DNA of 64,000 nucleotides from Chromobotia macracanthus (Eukaryota > Chordata > Actinopteri > Cypriniformes > Botiidae), in contig JAZGTH010000067.1 in the NCBI GenBank assembly GCA_036877525.1, positions 1,259,501 to 1,323,500 on the forward strand, written 5' to 3'. The notes beneath the pieces are model-generated. The model saw only the letters and a program-made list of their open reading frames with translations, searched no databases and had not been told where the DNA came from. Each line of letters starts with the position of its first letter. The stretch's first letter is position 1. Position numbers and translations under genes: made by a program. This document shows positions 25,703 to 38,064 of this stretch, one piece after another.

Positions 25703-27313
25703 TCAGTCTTACTTTTAGAAAATTCTTAAGAATTAACATGCAAGCATTATGAGTGGAGAATTTAGAGAGGTAGTTATGACCTGTGAGTGACCAGGATATG
25801 AGACAGCTTAAATACACAACATGCAAATTAGTAAACGGTGAAAACCTGGTAAAAGTTTTGAAAATAAGCAGCACTTTTATATTAGTAATATATAAAAAAA
25901 ATAATTACAGTGGCACAGAAAAAGGATCAACTGACTGTACAAGCAGGAGTCAATGGAAACATGCACTAGACTTTTAATTATATGTGAAATAATGCTAAAT
26001 CATCTCAGCAGTTAATGAACAGTTCATTAGTCTCTTACAGAAGAGCACTGTATGAACAATGCACATTAGAAGCACATTAGATATCTCTATAAAGTAACAG
26101 TAGATGCATAATAACTGAAATATAATCATTATACATCATTATTTCATCATTATTTCAACCTCTTGTGGGAAAAGAAATTTGAATCATTTAATCAAATAAA
26201 TTTCACATTTACATATTTTGTCTTACATACAAGAATTTGCTTAATTTTTGAATATTATGGTGCCCACAAAGATAAAAGCTCATTTTGATCACTCTGATTA
26301 AACACACACAGACACTTTTGTCATACATATGCTGTGTGTTGAAAGTTTGTTGAATCATTACAGATACAGATTACATCTGAATCATGTCAGTTATGTGGAA
26401 CAGCAGAACATTTTAAAGTTAATCAGATAAAATAAGATAATCGTGAGAATAATAATCATGAGCATAATCATTTTGCAAAAAGAAACTTTTCACATTCTGT
26501 TGATTCAATGTAAAGGAAATGATTAGACTGAAACAGTGTTATAATGTCAGAGTATACGATAGACATGAAAAGACAATAAAAGACAATATTGTCATAAATA
26601 ATTGTTATATAAATAGGTAACAAAATGCAGAATTGGTCAAGTTAATAAGTTTAACACTTGCCCCTGTTACCTTAGAATATTACCATTCAATAACAAGAGG
26701 GCAGTTAGAGACATTTGAGTTTACTACAAGCTCAAATAAAACAGCATCTCAACATGTCTTGCATTACTGACTGATAAACCCTTTACAAATGACATAAATT
26801 ATAGCATTCATGAATTATTTACATATTCTGAAGAAATTACATCATTTAGAGTTTGAAACAGAAGTAATTGCTTTAAGTTATAAATACAATAATTACCAAA
26901 AGCTTGTTGAAACAATTGTTGAATATCTTTATTTTGTTCTGTTCTTCTTTGATAATAACACACAATAATGCTCATTGGCTGTACAGCAGTGCTGCACAAT
27001 CCAATGAGAAGCTGTTTCTGTCTTACATCAATGCAGGAATATGTGTGCACTGTAAGTTCAGTTCAGTCCTCTGTCCTCATGTAAATAAGAGAGATACTGC
27101 TTAGAGAAACATCTGACCTTGCTGGTGACATCTCTGTGATGGGCTATTAGTCCATGTTTTGTCACTTCCACATTACTTCCCATTGCTATAAAGACAGGAT
27201 GGGAACACTGGGAAAGTTCTCTTTGTCCTGTTAGAAAGCTTCATGGAAGATGGGTCTGGGTCTTTTGTTTCCTGATGGATCACTGTGATGAAATCCACGG
27301 CAGGGCTGTAACT
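24903..27313. other. AT-rich intergenic region between convergent dennd11 and rapsn
   Basis: No exon was recognised. It includes a TA repeat at about 25669-25698. The nearest minus-strand poly-A signal for rapsn is TTTATT (AATAAA on the minus strand) at 26928-26933, so roughly 27313-26910 is probably rapsn 3' UTR. Confidence 0.5.
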
Positions 27314-30300
27314 TCACACAAAACCCAGCTTCACAGACGAGCAGTGACATTTCGGGCAGCCCTTCGTACCATTTGTCTGCAGACACCTAGAGGAGTGAAC
27401 AGAGCGCAGTGAGCTGCATAATTCCTTCTGTTAGATGACTACAGAAATGAATAAACACGTGTGCACACTTGAGGTGGAATATGTGAGAGCAGGGCAAGGC
27501 TTGCAGCTGCTGGTTCTTCTCGCCGATAGACTCTCCACACATGCCACAGTAGAGCTCCAGCTCCTCCACACACTGCAGGAACTTCACCACCTGCTCCCGC
27601 AGCTCATCCTGCTGCTCCTTGCAGCGGTAGATGCCTTCACACAGGCTGTGTACCTTCAGTATACACAGCTGCAAAACAAGAGCACAGAGATGCACTGAGA
27701 CGACATCCTTACGACACACAGTCATCTGTAAATATATAATAAGGCACAGCTTTGTATCTTGATATCATGTCATCAAACCTCCGGTGCTTCTGAAGCAGGT
27801 TATTAATATGTGTCTCATTCACACTTCTACACACACCTTGTTTCCAATGGCCTCTGCCAGGTCATGGGCTCGTTGTAATGAGTCTAGAGCCTGTGTCAAA
27901 GACAGACAGAACAAATATTACACATATGTCAACCATATATTTCACAATACTGCGTTGCATGACATTTGTCTGTGAAATCCTGTATTTACCTTGTCATATT
28001 CCTTCTGCTGAATCCAGCATTTCCCCACTCCCACATAGATAGATGACTGGCCAAGACGGTTTCCAATCTCTGACATTATACACATGGAGGACTCATAGCG
28101 GGGAAACGCTTTCTGTGTTTAAGATCAGGCGAGCAACACAACATTAGTGAGACAAACACGCTTACAGTGAGTACACTTCACTGATGTCTAGTGAGCAAAC
28201 TTCACTCTCTAGTGTACACACAACACCGTGCTGACGTCAGAGTGGGACAACAGAGCGGAGCGAATCGGCCAATCAGCGGCCAGGCGCGAGTGCGCGTCAT
28301 ACACATGCGCCGAATTGGTGTTTTGCTCTTCTGAAGAAAGTCTTACAGAAGCGACTACAAACTGCTCAGTAAACACGTCTGTGTGCAGCCTGTGAAAGTC
28401 AATCACTAATTTCTAATTAGTGAATCACTAATGTCTAATTAGTGAATCACTAATGTCTAATTAGTGAATCACTAATGTCTAATGTCACGACTGCACTACT
28501 TTGTGAAAGTAAGTTTTCACACTCCCCTGTACGAGCAGACGCAGTAAAGCGCGTCACGTCATGCACTTTTCTCATTAGCACGCAGGACTTTGAGTTAGTA
28601 ACGCAACCTGCGTAATGTATGAGGGTGTTGTCCTTAAAAAAGGTTTGCATGATTTCAGTTGTATATATATGTGTGTGTGTGTGTGTGTTGTTTTACAAGA
28701 CAGCACTTACATCAACATCTTTTTGACAGCGATGAATATCAGCGAAGTTAAGCAGGCAGAGCGCCTGAAGAGGGCGATCTCCATGCTGCAATGCAATCTT
28801 CATTGATTCCTGACAGACATGACATTAAGCACAATGCCAGTATTAAAGAAACCTGCACGTCTCTGTCCTCCACACTGGCAAATGTACTAAACTGTAACCT
28901 ATCAGGCAGTATTGTTAAACAGAGTTTGAGTTTCTTGTGTGTGAAAACTTTTGTTGCTGTTTGTCTGTCTCAGGGACTGAGGTTGGGGTCAGGGCTGTCC
29001 TCTGGGCGTCACACAGGTACGCTCAAGAAGGCCCGGCGGTGAACCGCAGGAACGGGATCGTGAACGGCCCGGGTGGACGCATTGTGTAAGTAGCTCTACT
29101 CTGAATTTTATTTAGTTCATTTTCAAACCTTAAATCACGTTTAAACCCCAAACCTTATATTACAACCTCAACCTCCAGAAGTTTGTTGACTTTTGCATAG
29201 AAATTATGTAATCACCACGTATGCTTGAAACAGAGACTGTAAATGAACACAAATGCCCCCTCAACATGATCTAAAACTTGCATGACAGCTGGATTGTGCC
29301 CTGCATTTGTCTCCACAGCAGACAGAACATTGAGCTCACAATCCAAAGCAATGACTGTGTGGTATATTTCTCTCCTCATGGAGCGTGAGCTCTGTTCTTC
29401 ATTAACACTTCTCTCAGACAGCATCTCAGCTGGACGGACTCTTGACTGGTGTATTTTTATCAGCTATAGTAAGGGGGTTGGTTTAGTGGGCTGGCACATC
29501 AAGACCCACAAATAACTGCACCTGTCAGTTGTGCTGTGGCCCCTACCACATAACTATGAGGGGATGCAGGGGTCGGAGGTTAGGGTTATGACAAGAGCAA
29601 CGATAAATATGATTAACGTGGGATTTAGGTGATGCTGCCTAAAATGTGTTCAGGTGGCCACTGACACAGGCTGAGGTATTGCTGTGACCACAAAATTTAG
29701 ATTCCCATATTTATAGATTTATGACGCAGAGAATAATGTCAATTGAACTAGCCCTGATTCAGATTATGGTGTAAATTGACAAGATCTTCTTGGCTAAATG
29801 CCAAAACTTTAACCAGTCTGATCCTGCAGACAAAATGATCAAAGCATCCAAACTACCGTCATTTTCTCATAATGGTTTGGTGGTCATTAACTTTTTCTTC
29901 TGCATTGTGATAACAATGAATAACATCCATCATTCTTTTCCTTTTGCTGATTGTCTTAAACCAAACGCCTTGTACCTCACAGCATTCCATCGCATCTGGC
30001 AGGCGCATCAGCTTCCTGTAGGCCACAGACATGTAGTACTGGCTCATGGCGCGGTACTTCAGACTCCATCCCTTACCGTAATCATTCACAAGTTCAGCTG
30101 CTTTGCAGGGAAAAAAGAGTGCCTTCTCATAATCCTGTAACAGCACAAAACATGCACATATACACACTTACTAACTGCATAAAATATAACAAAACACTTA
30201 CCTGCCTACAGTATGACAGATATTTCGAATCAATACAGGAAATAATATTTATATAAAAAAAACTGAAAGCAATGAACCATTTAAAGCTGATTATCAATGA

Positions 30301-32468
30301 AACCATTTCATGAAGCTCAGAGGGTACAGCATGATGCTGACAAACTTTAAAAAGTCTAAACGTCGAAGGATTGGTTACAAGAGAATGCACATGCTCCTAA
30401 AATTGTATAGATTGAATTCACTGAAGGGTTTTGCATAAAAGTGAATTGAAATATGTCAAATGTAAGTTTGCGTGTGGCAGCGAGACAGAACTTTAACTGT
30501 AAGAGTCAATGTTATTATTGCTCCTGATAGCTTTGACGTTCTGCGCATGCCTCTCCGTCACATTCTCATTTCAGAACACAGAGCAGTTACTGCTGTCAGG
30601 GTGACTACAAATGACTTTATCCACATGAACTCTGTCTGAGTTGCATTTAGATACATTGTCTGTAGCATGTAGACAGTCTGTTAGTTATGCTGGAAGCTTT
30701 CTGATGTGTCACTACAATAGAATTTATCACTGTAGGCCAAAAGAGTGTTAAACAAATATGTATACAGTGATTAAACACACTGACAGATGTGAAGGATACT
30801 TTTGGTTCACACCATATACACGCTAAATATAAATATATATAAATATACACCAATGGTCAAAAGTATGGCCATGCTTGACTGACTTCGTATTTGTCATGAT
30901 TTCAAAAACTTTGTGATTTTATAGATTTTACTCAATACTGTGTAAAAAGGACTTAAAATATGGCTGTTACCTAGACAAAATGTAGCCATATAAAAAGCCC
31001 AAATATTTGATACATTCTCTTACTTCCATTTGTATAATTAATAAACTTTGCTGATAACTGCTCCTTTAAAATGTGGCAGATAGTAATAATAAAAAAAGTA
31101 TGTGTAAACTTTGACTGGTAGTGTATCTCTGACAGTCACAAGCAGTACAGATTATAGCTCTGAATTATAAGATCAGGTGTGTTTTTTCAAAACTTTAAAA
31201 CTGAAGGTTTTAGTTGTGATACCTTTAGCTGGATGTAGAAGTTTCCCAAACTGCAGCAAACCCGGCACTCCAGCATCTTATCATCATTGTTGTGAGAGTA
31301 CCGCAGAGCCTTCTCGTAGCTCACCAGAGCCTTCTGGAAAACACTGAGGCCCAGAAATGCATTGCCCATGCTCAAACACACCTGCCCGTTCAGCTGCAGG
31401 CTAACAGTGGTGCCCTGCATGTTTAAGCAGGTCTCGCAATATGAGACAGTTTTTTGAAATTCACAAAGCTTCTCATTGCTGCGTGCCAGGTTTAGGTAGC
31501 CCTCCGTCAAGTAGTCTGGGTCTTCCATCTCTCTGGCTGTGTTTATCTGAGCTAAGGAATACTGATAAAACAGATGTATGTATAAGGAGACAAAACACAG
31601 TGAAAATTAGTTAAATTAATATAATTATTGCAATATTATTTCAGACAATATTATCAGCATACATGAAAACTCTACTGACATATTTTCTTTATCAGACAAA
31701 TTGGTTCCTGTTATAAGCTCTCATAATACTACATGAGATAAAATCCAGATGTAAATGTTCTTCATAGCACAGCAGATATGTAGATGTCGTGAGCACACAT
31801 GATTATTACTCTTTGACACCTGCACTTGTTAAAACGTCATGCAAGTGAAGTCTCCACTGGACGGCAGTGAAGCAGGTCCCAGTGCAGGGAGGTGCGTGTC
31901 AACAAGATGCTCTCTGCTAAGGATCAGATTGCATGCGGCTCTTCTCGCCCCCCTTAACTATGGAAGTTACATATAATAACCATGTTCCGCATTACTCGCA
32001 TTGGTTTATATTTCAGGACCTCAGAATTCTTCATTATTGACATGACACATCAGTCAATGCAGGAATTATTGATACAGCATCTTAAATCTCAGTGTGTCTG
32101 TTTTTCCTTCTTCATCAGATTTATTTACTAGATATTAAACTTAAACGCATATTTACTGCACTTTTTTTGCAACACTATTTTAAAATGATCAAGAGCTTCA
32201 CCTATGTAAAAGCATGGAGGACAGTTACTATATAGTTACAGTAAGTATAGATAGATGTACAGTAAGTGGCTCTTGCCTGTAGCATCTCTTTGTATTTCCC
32301 CATCTCTGAATGTGCTGTGATCAGACACCCTAAAACTCGAAACTTCCCCCCAGGATCAGTCGTCTTCCTCAACACCTTCATCCAGACATACAAAGCCTTT
32401 TCTGTATCATTACACTGGTACAGCTTCAATCCCTTCTCAATCTGTTGTTTTGTTTGGTCCTGACCCAT
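27314..32468 (-). CDS. rapsn: Rapsyn, acetylcholine-receptor clustering protein, complete, eight exons
   Basis: Exons in transcript order are 32468-32277, 31561-31223, 30134-29976, 28809-28711, 28112-27990, 27890-27837, 27668-27469 and 27386-27314. They total 1239 nt, 412 residues, the same length as human rapsyn. It starts MGQDQTKQQIEKG with the N-myristoylation Gly2. TPR repeats fill about residues 6-320 (for example FLGLSVFQKAL and CCSLGNFYIQLKDYEKAL). The RING-H2 begins CGMCGES with Cys363 and Cys366 at the human positions and continues LPCSHIFHLKCLQ, then GCPKC. Rapsyn anchors and clusters nicotinic receptors under the muscle endplate, and its RING has ligase activity. The first intron is GC-AG (CTACAG then GCAAGA), required to keep phase. 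The window also holds kbtbd4 and ddb2, linked to RAPSN on human 11p11.2. Confidence 0.98.
28400..28485. repeat. 22 bp self-complementary tandem repeat in rapsn intron 4
   Basis: The unit TAATTAGTGAATCACTAATG (plus TC) is repeated about 3.5 times. Each copy contains a perfect inverted repeat (ATTAGTGA/TCACTAAT) and the palindrome CTAATTAG with the TAATTA homeodomain core. Confidence 0.9.
28974..29085 (+). other. Unassigned plus-strand exon-like block inside rapsn intron 3
   Basis: A GC-rich 112 bp segment in otherwise AT-rich intron is flanked by a strong plus-strand acceptor (TTTGTCTGTCTCAG, ending 28973) and a perfect donor (GTAAGT from 29086). Only one plus frame is free of stops across it (2 + 36 codons + 2); it includes AVLWASHRYAQEG and GIVNGPGGRIV. 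I do not recognise the peptide or see partner exons. It may be an exon of a nested gene, a retrocopied fragment or chance. Confidence 0.3.
30848..31123. mobile_element. Short Tc1/mariner-type MITE in rapsn intron 2
   Basis: The ends form imperfect terminal inverted repeats: CACCAATGGTCAAAAG on the left, and GACTGGTAGTG on the right whose complement reads CACTACCAGTC. TA target-site duplications lie at 30846-30847 and 31124-31125. At 276 bp and with no ORF, it fits a non-autonomous element mobilised by a Tc1/mariner transposase. Confidence 0.65.
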
Positions 32469-33943
32469 TTCTGCTACAAAGTCCTTCATAAAAATAATCA
32501 TTCGTTTGGCTCTGAGGCCCACTGGGGAAGCGCAAGGGTATGTTTTTATGTCTTTCACCGTTAATGCACAAATAGAGAAGATGCGTTATTGAAAATCTGC
32601 CCCAGAGCTTAACAGCCACTGGCTTCTTTATCCCACAGCTCTCAGCTTTAGGTGCAAAGAGATACAGAAGAAACTAGATCCACAGCCTGCAAGATCTTCA
32701 AAATCAAGATCTCCATTGCTCATCACATTGAGAGAACTTCCAAAAACTTAAGAACCACAAAATTGCCACTTCCTGAACACCAATTTCCTCACAAAGCTGG
32801 CGAAGAAGGTTCCAGAAAAAAAATGCAACACTAAAGAAATAAGTTCCAATCCAAGGTGCTGGCAACGATCTCCCAGAATATCTGCTCCCTCCACACTGGA
32901 AAGGGAGGAATTCTCTGTACCCTTACCCCCCCACAGACCACCCCTTCATCTCTGTCCTCCCTCCCACCACAGTTCTGGCGCTTCAGCAGATGGTCTTGTC
33001 ACTCTGGACCATGTGTCTCTGCTGGAATCCGACTTCAGCCTCTGAAAAGATCCAAGGTCACAAAAGACGCTTATCTGCCCGATCTTCATACCAAGAGTGC
33101 TGCTCACCTCCACATCCACACCACGGTGAGAGCCTCAAGTGCCACGACTATTAACAACACTTAAGAAAAAGAACATCAGGAATTATTTCATCTGAGCTGC
33201 TGCAGGGCTCTGGACATCATGTGAGCAAGTCTAAAAACAGACAGATATTTCACAACGGTGAAGCAGAGTCAAGCGCTCCTCAAAGTGGCTGTCAGTTCCT
33301 GTGGGTGGGCCAGCCCTCAGCCCTGGTGTCAGTAACTGATGCTTAGAATAGTTCACAAAGTCTGACATGGTATTTGTCTTGAGTTACAGCCCGCTGCTTC
33401 TTCAACACATCAATGGGATTGAATTAAACCGTGGCTTTCCTCTGTCCTCTTTCTTTACACACAGCTTTACAGATACAAATACGAGAATTTACTGCTTTGC
33501 CATTCACAAGATTCTTCCAAAAATGAATGTCTGTGGTTGTAAGTCATATCTTTGTCATACCACCGTTCTTGAAATGCTAACCCAATGCCACAGTGCATGT
33601 TGGGGTCTGTAATATGTATACGGTAGCTTATATTAGGTATTCCTGCTCAATATCCTGTATACATAGTTATAACAGAAAAAATAACATTTTCTTCATCACT
33701 TAGCCAGTGATTTTTGGGACATTATAAAAACATTATGCAGGACTGAAATATAAGAATGAAAGCACTGTTTTTTAGTTACTGTTTTATCCTTAACAGATTT
33801 TATTAAAAGCACAGCCTACAATCTGGTGTATATTACATATTTAAATGTGTATTATAAATGTGAGCTCAGATTCAGGTGTTGATGTGATATCACCTAAAAC
33901 TGGCTTATTTTACTTTGAAAGGTGATATAGGTTATAGAGGCTG
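32469..33943. other. rapsn upstream region; spacer to kbtbd4 3' end
   Basis: This holds the rapsn 5' UTR and promoter on the minus strand, with no CpG island, as expected for a tissue-restricted gene. It contains E-box cores such as CATCTG near 33189, but I cannot mark a start site. No other exon was seen on either strand. Confidence 0.45.
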
Positions 33944-34773
33944 TTTATTGTCCTTGGGAAATCAGGTAAAGAAGGAAACAAGAATACATAAATTAAGTTT
34001 TACATTTTAATACAAGAGAAATACTGGCCAAGAGTAAACAGTCCAGAATAACACATCATGATAAAGTCTTTATCACCTTCTCATTGATTCATGTTAGTTT
34101 TCAATAACATTCTAATCACCATTAACAGAGATCATGTCTGTGACATACATGAAACAGCATGTTCACGTAATACATGAGAAGGATAAAAAACAGTAAACAG
34201 TTCTTGCCATCTACCAATCAGAGCTGTGTGGAACAAGCCACCTCAGAGGCTGTCCTGCCCCATCATAAAACCACAGACTGATGAGCTGAAGGTGCTAGCA
34301 GGAGTGATGCAACACAACATTATGAACTTTTGTAGGGTTCTTGACAGTACTACTAAAACTGCTTTTGCTGTCCTGCAGATGCTCTGCAGTCTGGTACTGA
34401 GATCAGATACTGAGGCTGCAGATCACAGAAACATGTCTGATGTAAAACAGTAACATACAGAAATAAATTCTATTGTAAATTCATATTGTACCAGATACAA
34501 TTAACTGAGCAAGTTTTGGAAGGTTTCAAACAGCAGATGACAAACATCACAGGATCTCACGTGTATTGTTTTATCTGTATATTACATCTTTCCTTCATTA
34601 ACATTCTACAGTATGCTACAACACAGCACATGACAGGATAAAGCTTCTGTACCACTGTAGCATAGAAACAATCTCTACATGCTGTTTTATCAAAGCATGA
34701 CTGATATCATCAGATCACCATAAATACATTTGTCATGGTCCCATGCATTACACAGAATGAGAATGTTAGGAAA
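33944..34773 (-). other. kbtbd4: kbtbd4 3' UTR
   Basis: Non-coding sequence after the kbtbd4 stop. A minus-strand AATAAA (TTTATT on the plus strand, 33944-33949) marks the probable end of an 830 nt 3' UTR. Confidence 0.6.
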
Positions 34774-36919
34774 TCAGGCCAAAACAAATTGCCAGTTTGT
34801 GAGGAGGATTTTGATACCCTTGATCACAGAGACCACTGATGTTGCAGGATTCAACTTCAGGGTGTTTGCGTCGCCTTTTTTGCATTTGTCCCTAAAAACA
34901 TAAATGCACCCATTGCAGCTGGCAACCTTCCACAGAGACGGCACACAGCTCCACACTTCAGGAAACCGAAGTCGAGTGAAGCTGTCCAGCAGTGGGTTGT
35001 AGCACACCAGAGAGTCGCCCTCTGCCACCACAAAGATGAGGTCTTTATGGGCAGTGGCATGCATGCACCCTGCAAAAGGCAACATGTAAGGCTTCGTTTG
35101 GCATCTCTGAGTAGCTGTGTCAAAACACTGGATAAGGCGAGATGGTTTGGTAAAGAAGTCCATATCGTTTTCCTCCCCACCCAAAAGGTAAATTGTGCCT
35201 CCCAGATTGACTCCCGCTGCACCCGACACAGCTGTGTCCAGTTGAGTGGTCTCTTTCCATATGTTGTCCTGTATTGTGTAAGAAATGACAGCATTGGAAA
35301 GAGTGTCCTGGAGGGTTTTGCCTCCCAAGGAGTAAATAGCGTCTTCTGAGGACACGGACACTAGTGTGTGGTGAAGCCGGTCCCTTGGAAGAGGGGCGCA
35401 GCGCTCCCAGTCCATGGTGTGCATGTTGCATTTCCACATACGACGAGGTATGGAGCCCCCCACAACATACAGATCACCTCCATGCTTGCAGGCAGCAGTG
35501 ATCTGATGACACAAGCTGTTCTGGCCACTCACACTGATGACATCATCCTCATCACAATGAAGAGACACTGCCAACGAGTGTGTGCGTGTGTCTTCCTTCC
35601 CAATTAGGTATATGTGCACGTTTTCACCAATCTCCTAATCAACACAAGCATGTAAACAATCTTTTAGGAAAGTAACAAAGAAATTTGCTTTCAATATATT
35701 ATGTTTACATCTTTGTTCACCTTCAGGCTGTCCAGAAGCATGTTGGAATACTCCTCTCGCTCAACTTTATTGTGATTGATCCAAGATTCAATTGCTGCAG
35801 TTGGATTTTGTGAACTTGGAACACCATCTAATGAACAAGATGCAAATTACAGACCTGAGTTAATACAAGCTTTCTAATCACCATCTCTCATATGAAAGCA
35901 CCAAATTTAGGTAGTTCACCAAATCTCATAAGTACATGCTATATTGAATTTTGCTAATTCTTGTTTAAATCACTATAAATATAGCTTACTATGTAGTCAT
36001 ACTAATGGAAAAACTAGAAGGAACACTTGTACTTTAAATATGCCACGTTCAAGACTATTGAAAGTAATAAACTATAAAAGTTATACATTTGAGATCCACA
36101 GTTGAGATCCACTTATACATTGTAACCCAAGATCAATTGTTGCTTACAAGGACATGCAAGTTTTATTATTTTGGTTTTATATAATTTTATTATCTATTTG
36201 TCGGTAACAGTATTCATTCACCTTTAATGATGTCAATGAGAAGGCACAATGGCAGGTTCAAAAACTCCTCCGTCTGGTTCAGCTGAACAAGATGAATCTT
36301 TGCACAGTGTTTGGCTGCTGTATATAACTCCTGATCACTGTGTCTGTCCGCCAACCACATCACCTGCAATTGAACACAGTCATTTACCAAGAATACAGTT
36401 ATCAAGTGATCATTATTTACAGCATCCATGTGTTTATTACAAGTGAAAGTTAAAAACCTGCAGGCAGTTCTTGATATCCACAGTCCGGGAGAGAAAACGA
36501 GAGCACTCCTCAAACAGGGCTGTGAGCTGATACATATCAGCCATCTCATAGGTGTCCTGCAGATCTTCCACCCGCAGTTTGACTGTTCCATGGTAGATGT
36601 AGTCCACCAGTGACTGGAAGACAGGAGCACTGACATCCTTCAGCTCAATGTTGCGATCGTAAGCTTCTTTTAGATTAGAGGTGAACATGGACCTGAAAAA
36701 GCTGCTCTGTGCAGACAGAACCAAGCGGTGAAGCTGGAACTGCTTGCTGTCCACAGTGATGATGACATCTGCAAACAGACCATCCTCCAGACACAAGTCC
36801 ATGATGCTTTTCACCACACGACTGGAATGGGAGCGATCGGTGAAGGTGTAGCCCTGAAAGTAGTTTTCGTCCCCTGATGGACCTCCAACATTTGAACCCC
36901 CGTCCTCACTGGACTCCAT
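34774..36919 (-). CDS. kbtbd4: Kelch repeat and BTB domain-containing 4, complete, four exons
   Basis: Exons are 36919-36458, 36363-36222, 35827-35721 and 35634-34774, with junction phases 0, 1 and 0; 1572 nt give 523 residues (human 518). Exon 1 encodes the BTB domain (LFADVIITVDSKQFQLHRLV, then FFRSMFTSNLKEA). Exons 2-3 encode the BACK region (VMWLADRHSDQELY). Exon 4 encodes the Kelch propeller and ends LLTNWQFVLA. The protein is a substrate receptor for the CUL3 ubiquitin ligase; human KBTBD4 acts on CoREST/HDAC complexes when bound by UM171. The loop SIPRRMWKCN, the site of indels in human medulloblastoma, has the normal form here. I chose the ATG at 36919 because MESSED matches the mammalian start. 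An in-frame ATG three codons upstream is possible. Confidence 0.97.
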
Positions 36920-37500
36920 GGCATACACGTTGCTGTGTGAACCTCTAACCAGCAGATAAATGACTTACTGGGCCAACTGTTTGTCAGATGAATACATTCA
37001 TATAGATTTTAAATGGTGACTGAGGAAGTCAACATACAGACGTAACAGTGTTTTCTGAAACAGACGGCAGATTGACTCAACAGGATGTGCAGCGTTGCAT
37101 TGTGATGAAAGGAACTGGTAGCTTCAAATCTTTCTTCATACAGAACAAGCTGTTCATCAGCACTAATGCTTTCACACTCTTGTGTGAGTTTAACTTTAAC
37201 TCAAGCAGTTTGCTTACCAGATTAGTCCGGCTATGCTAAACTGGTCATCAGTGTGGCTAACGCTAACATCTATCGCGATCTAGTCGAAAGTCTTTTGAAC
37301 TTTCACTGCCCTCATAAATGCGCAGACAGACGCGACAGTAAAGGCTCAGTAAACAGCACCAGCGAGCTCAAACACTTCTCATTCTCAACACAAACGGGTG
37401 CGATGTGTTTGTCGTACCAGCGGGAATGCTTGTGAAAAAGTGAGCGCAGGGAAACAAACGGCTCTTCTTCTTCTTCTTCTTGCTGACGTCACCGCGTGTG
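36920..37500 (-). promoter_or_regulatory. kbtbd4: kbtbd4 5' UTR and promoter region
   Basis: Non-coding sequence upstream of the kbtbd4 start becomes CpG-rich at 37430-37545. A perfect TGACGTCA lies at 37484-37491. If the GC-rich block is the promoter, at least one 5' UTR intron may lie between it and the start codon. Confidence 0.45.
37484..37491. promoter_or_regulatory. Palindromic CRE near kbtbd4 promoter
   Basis: TGACGTCA lies within the GC-rich block between kbtbd4 and ddb2, beside a TTC repeat at 37464-37480. CREB/ATF binding is inferred from the exact consensus. Confidence 0.5.
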
Positions 37501-37545
37501 CGCGACTCCCCGCCGCCCCCGTGTGTTGGAGGCCCGGCGTTGCAT

Positions 37546-38064
37546 CGAAAAAGAAAATGTTGAGTAGAACTGGTGTCTGCATTACGATTATTTATATACA
37601 ATTTTATTACCATTCAGAAAAAACAACACATATCAGTCATCATCTGTAATAATCACGTGGTCATGTAGATTTGGCACAATTTGTTGAAGTTGAAATAATT
37701 CACATGCTTTTGCATGAAACGGATTTGCGTTACAGAATACAGAATTTATTTTGCGTGTCATTAAAGTGCTATTCACACAGAATTTGAATGTTTTTCGTTG
37801 GTTTTAGTTTGATGTACATATTTTTGTATTCTGTCTTTGGTTTCTTTTGAACAATATCTTAATTTTGCGTTCGTCTGAAACACACATCTTATTAAAAACA
37901 CATTCAAAGAGACCAGTTTTAATGAAAAACTTTTATTTTATACAAAAATGTAGGTTTTAGGTCCTACAAAGAGATAATAAAATAGAACTTTTAGTTTCTG
38001 TTCCAGGATACATATAGAAATAGCACGGATAAACCTCCTCAGTATCTAGCCGAAGTTTTCTCTA
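37546..38064 (-). other. ddb2: ddb2 3' UTR and spacer
   Basis: Non-coding. A minus-strand AATAAA (TTTATT at 37932-37937) suggests a 3' UTR of about 150 nt for ddb2. The remainder up to the kbtbd4 promoter shows nothing recognisable. Confidence 0.55.

Noticed and set aside
27435..27698. Plus-strand 87-codon ORF opposite the rapsn RING exon
   Set aside because: Shadow of the minus-strand rapsn coding exon.
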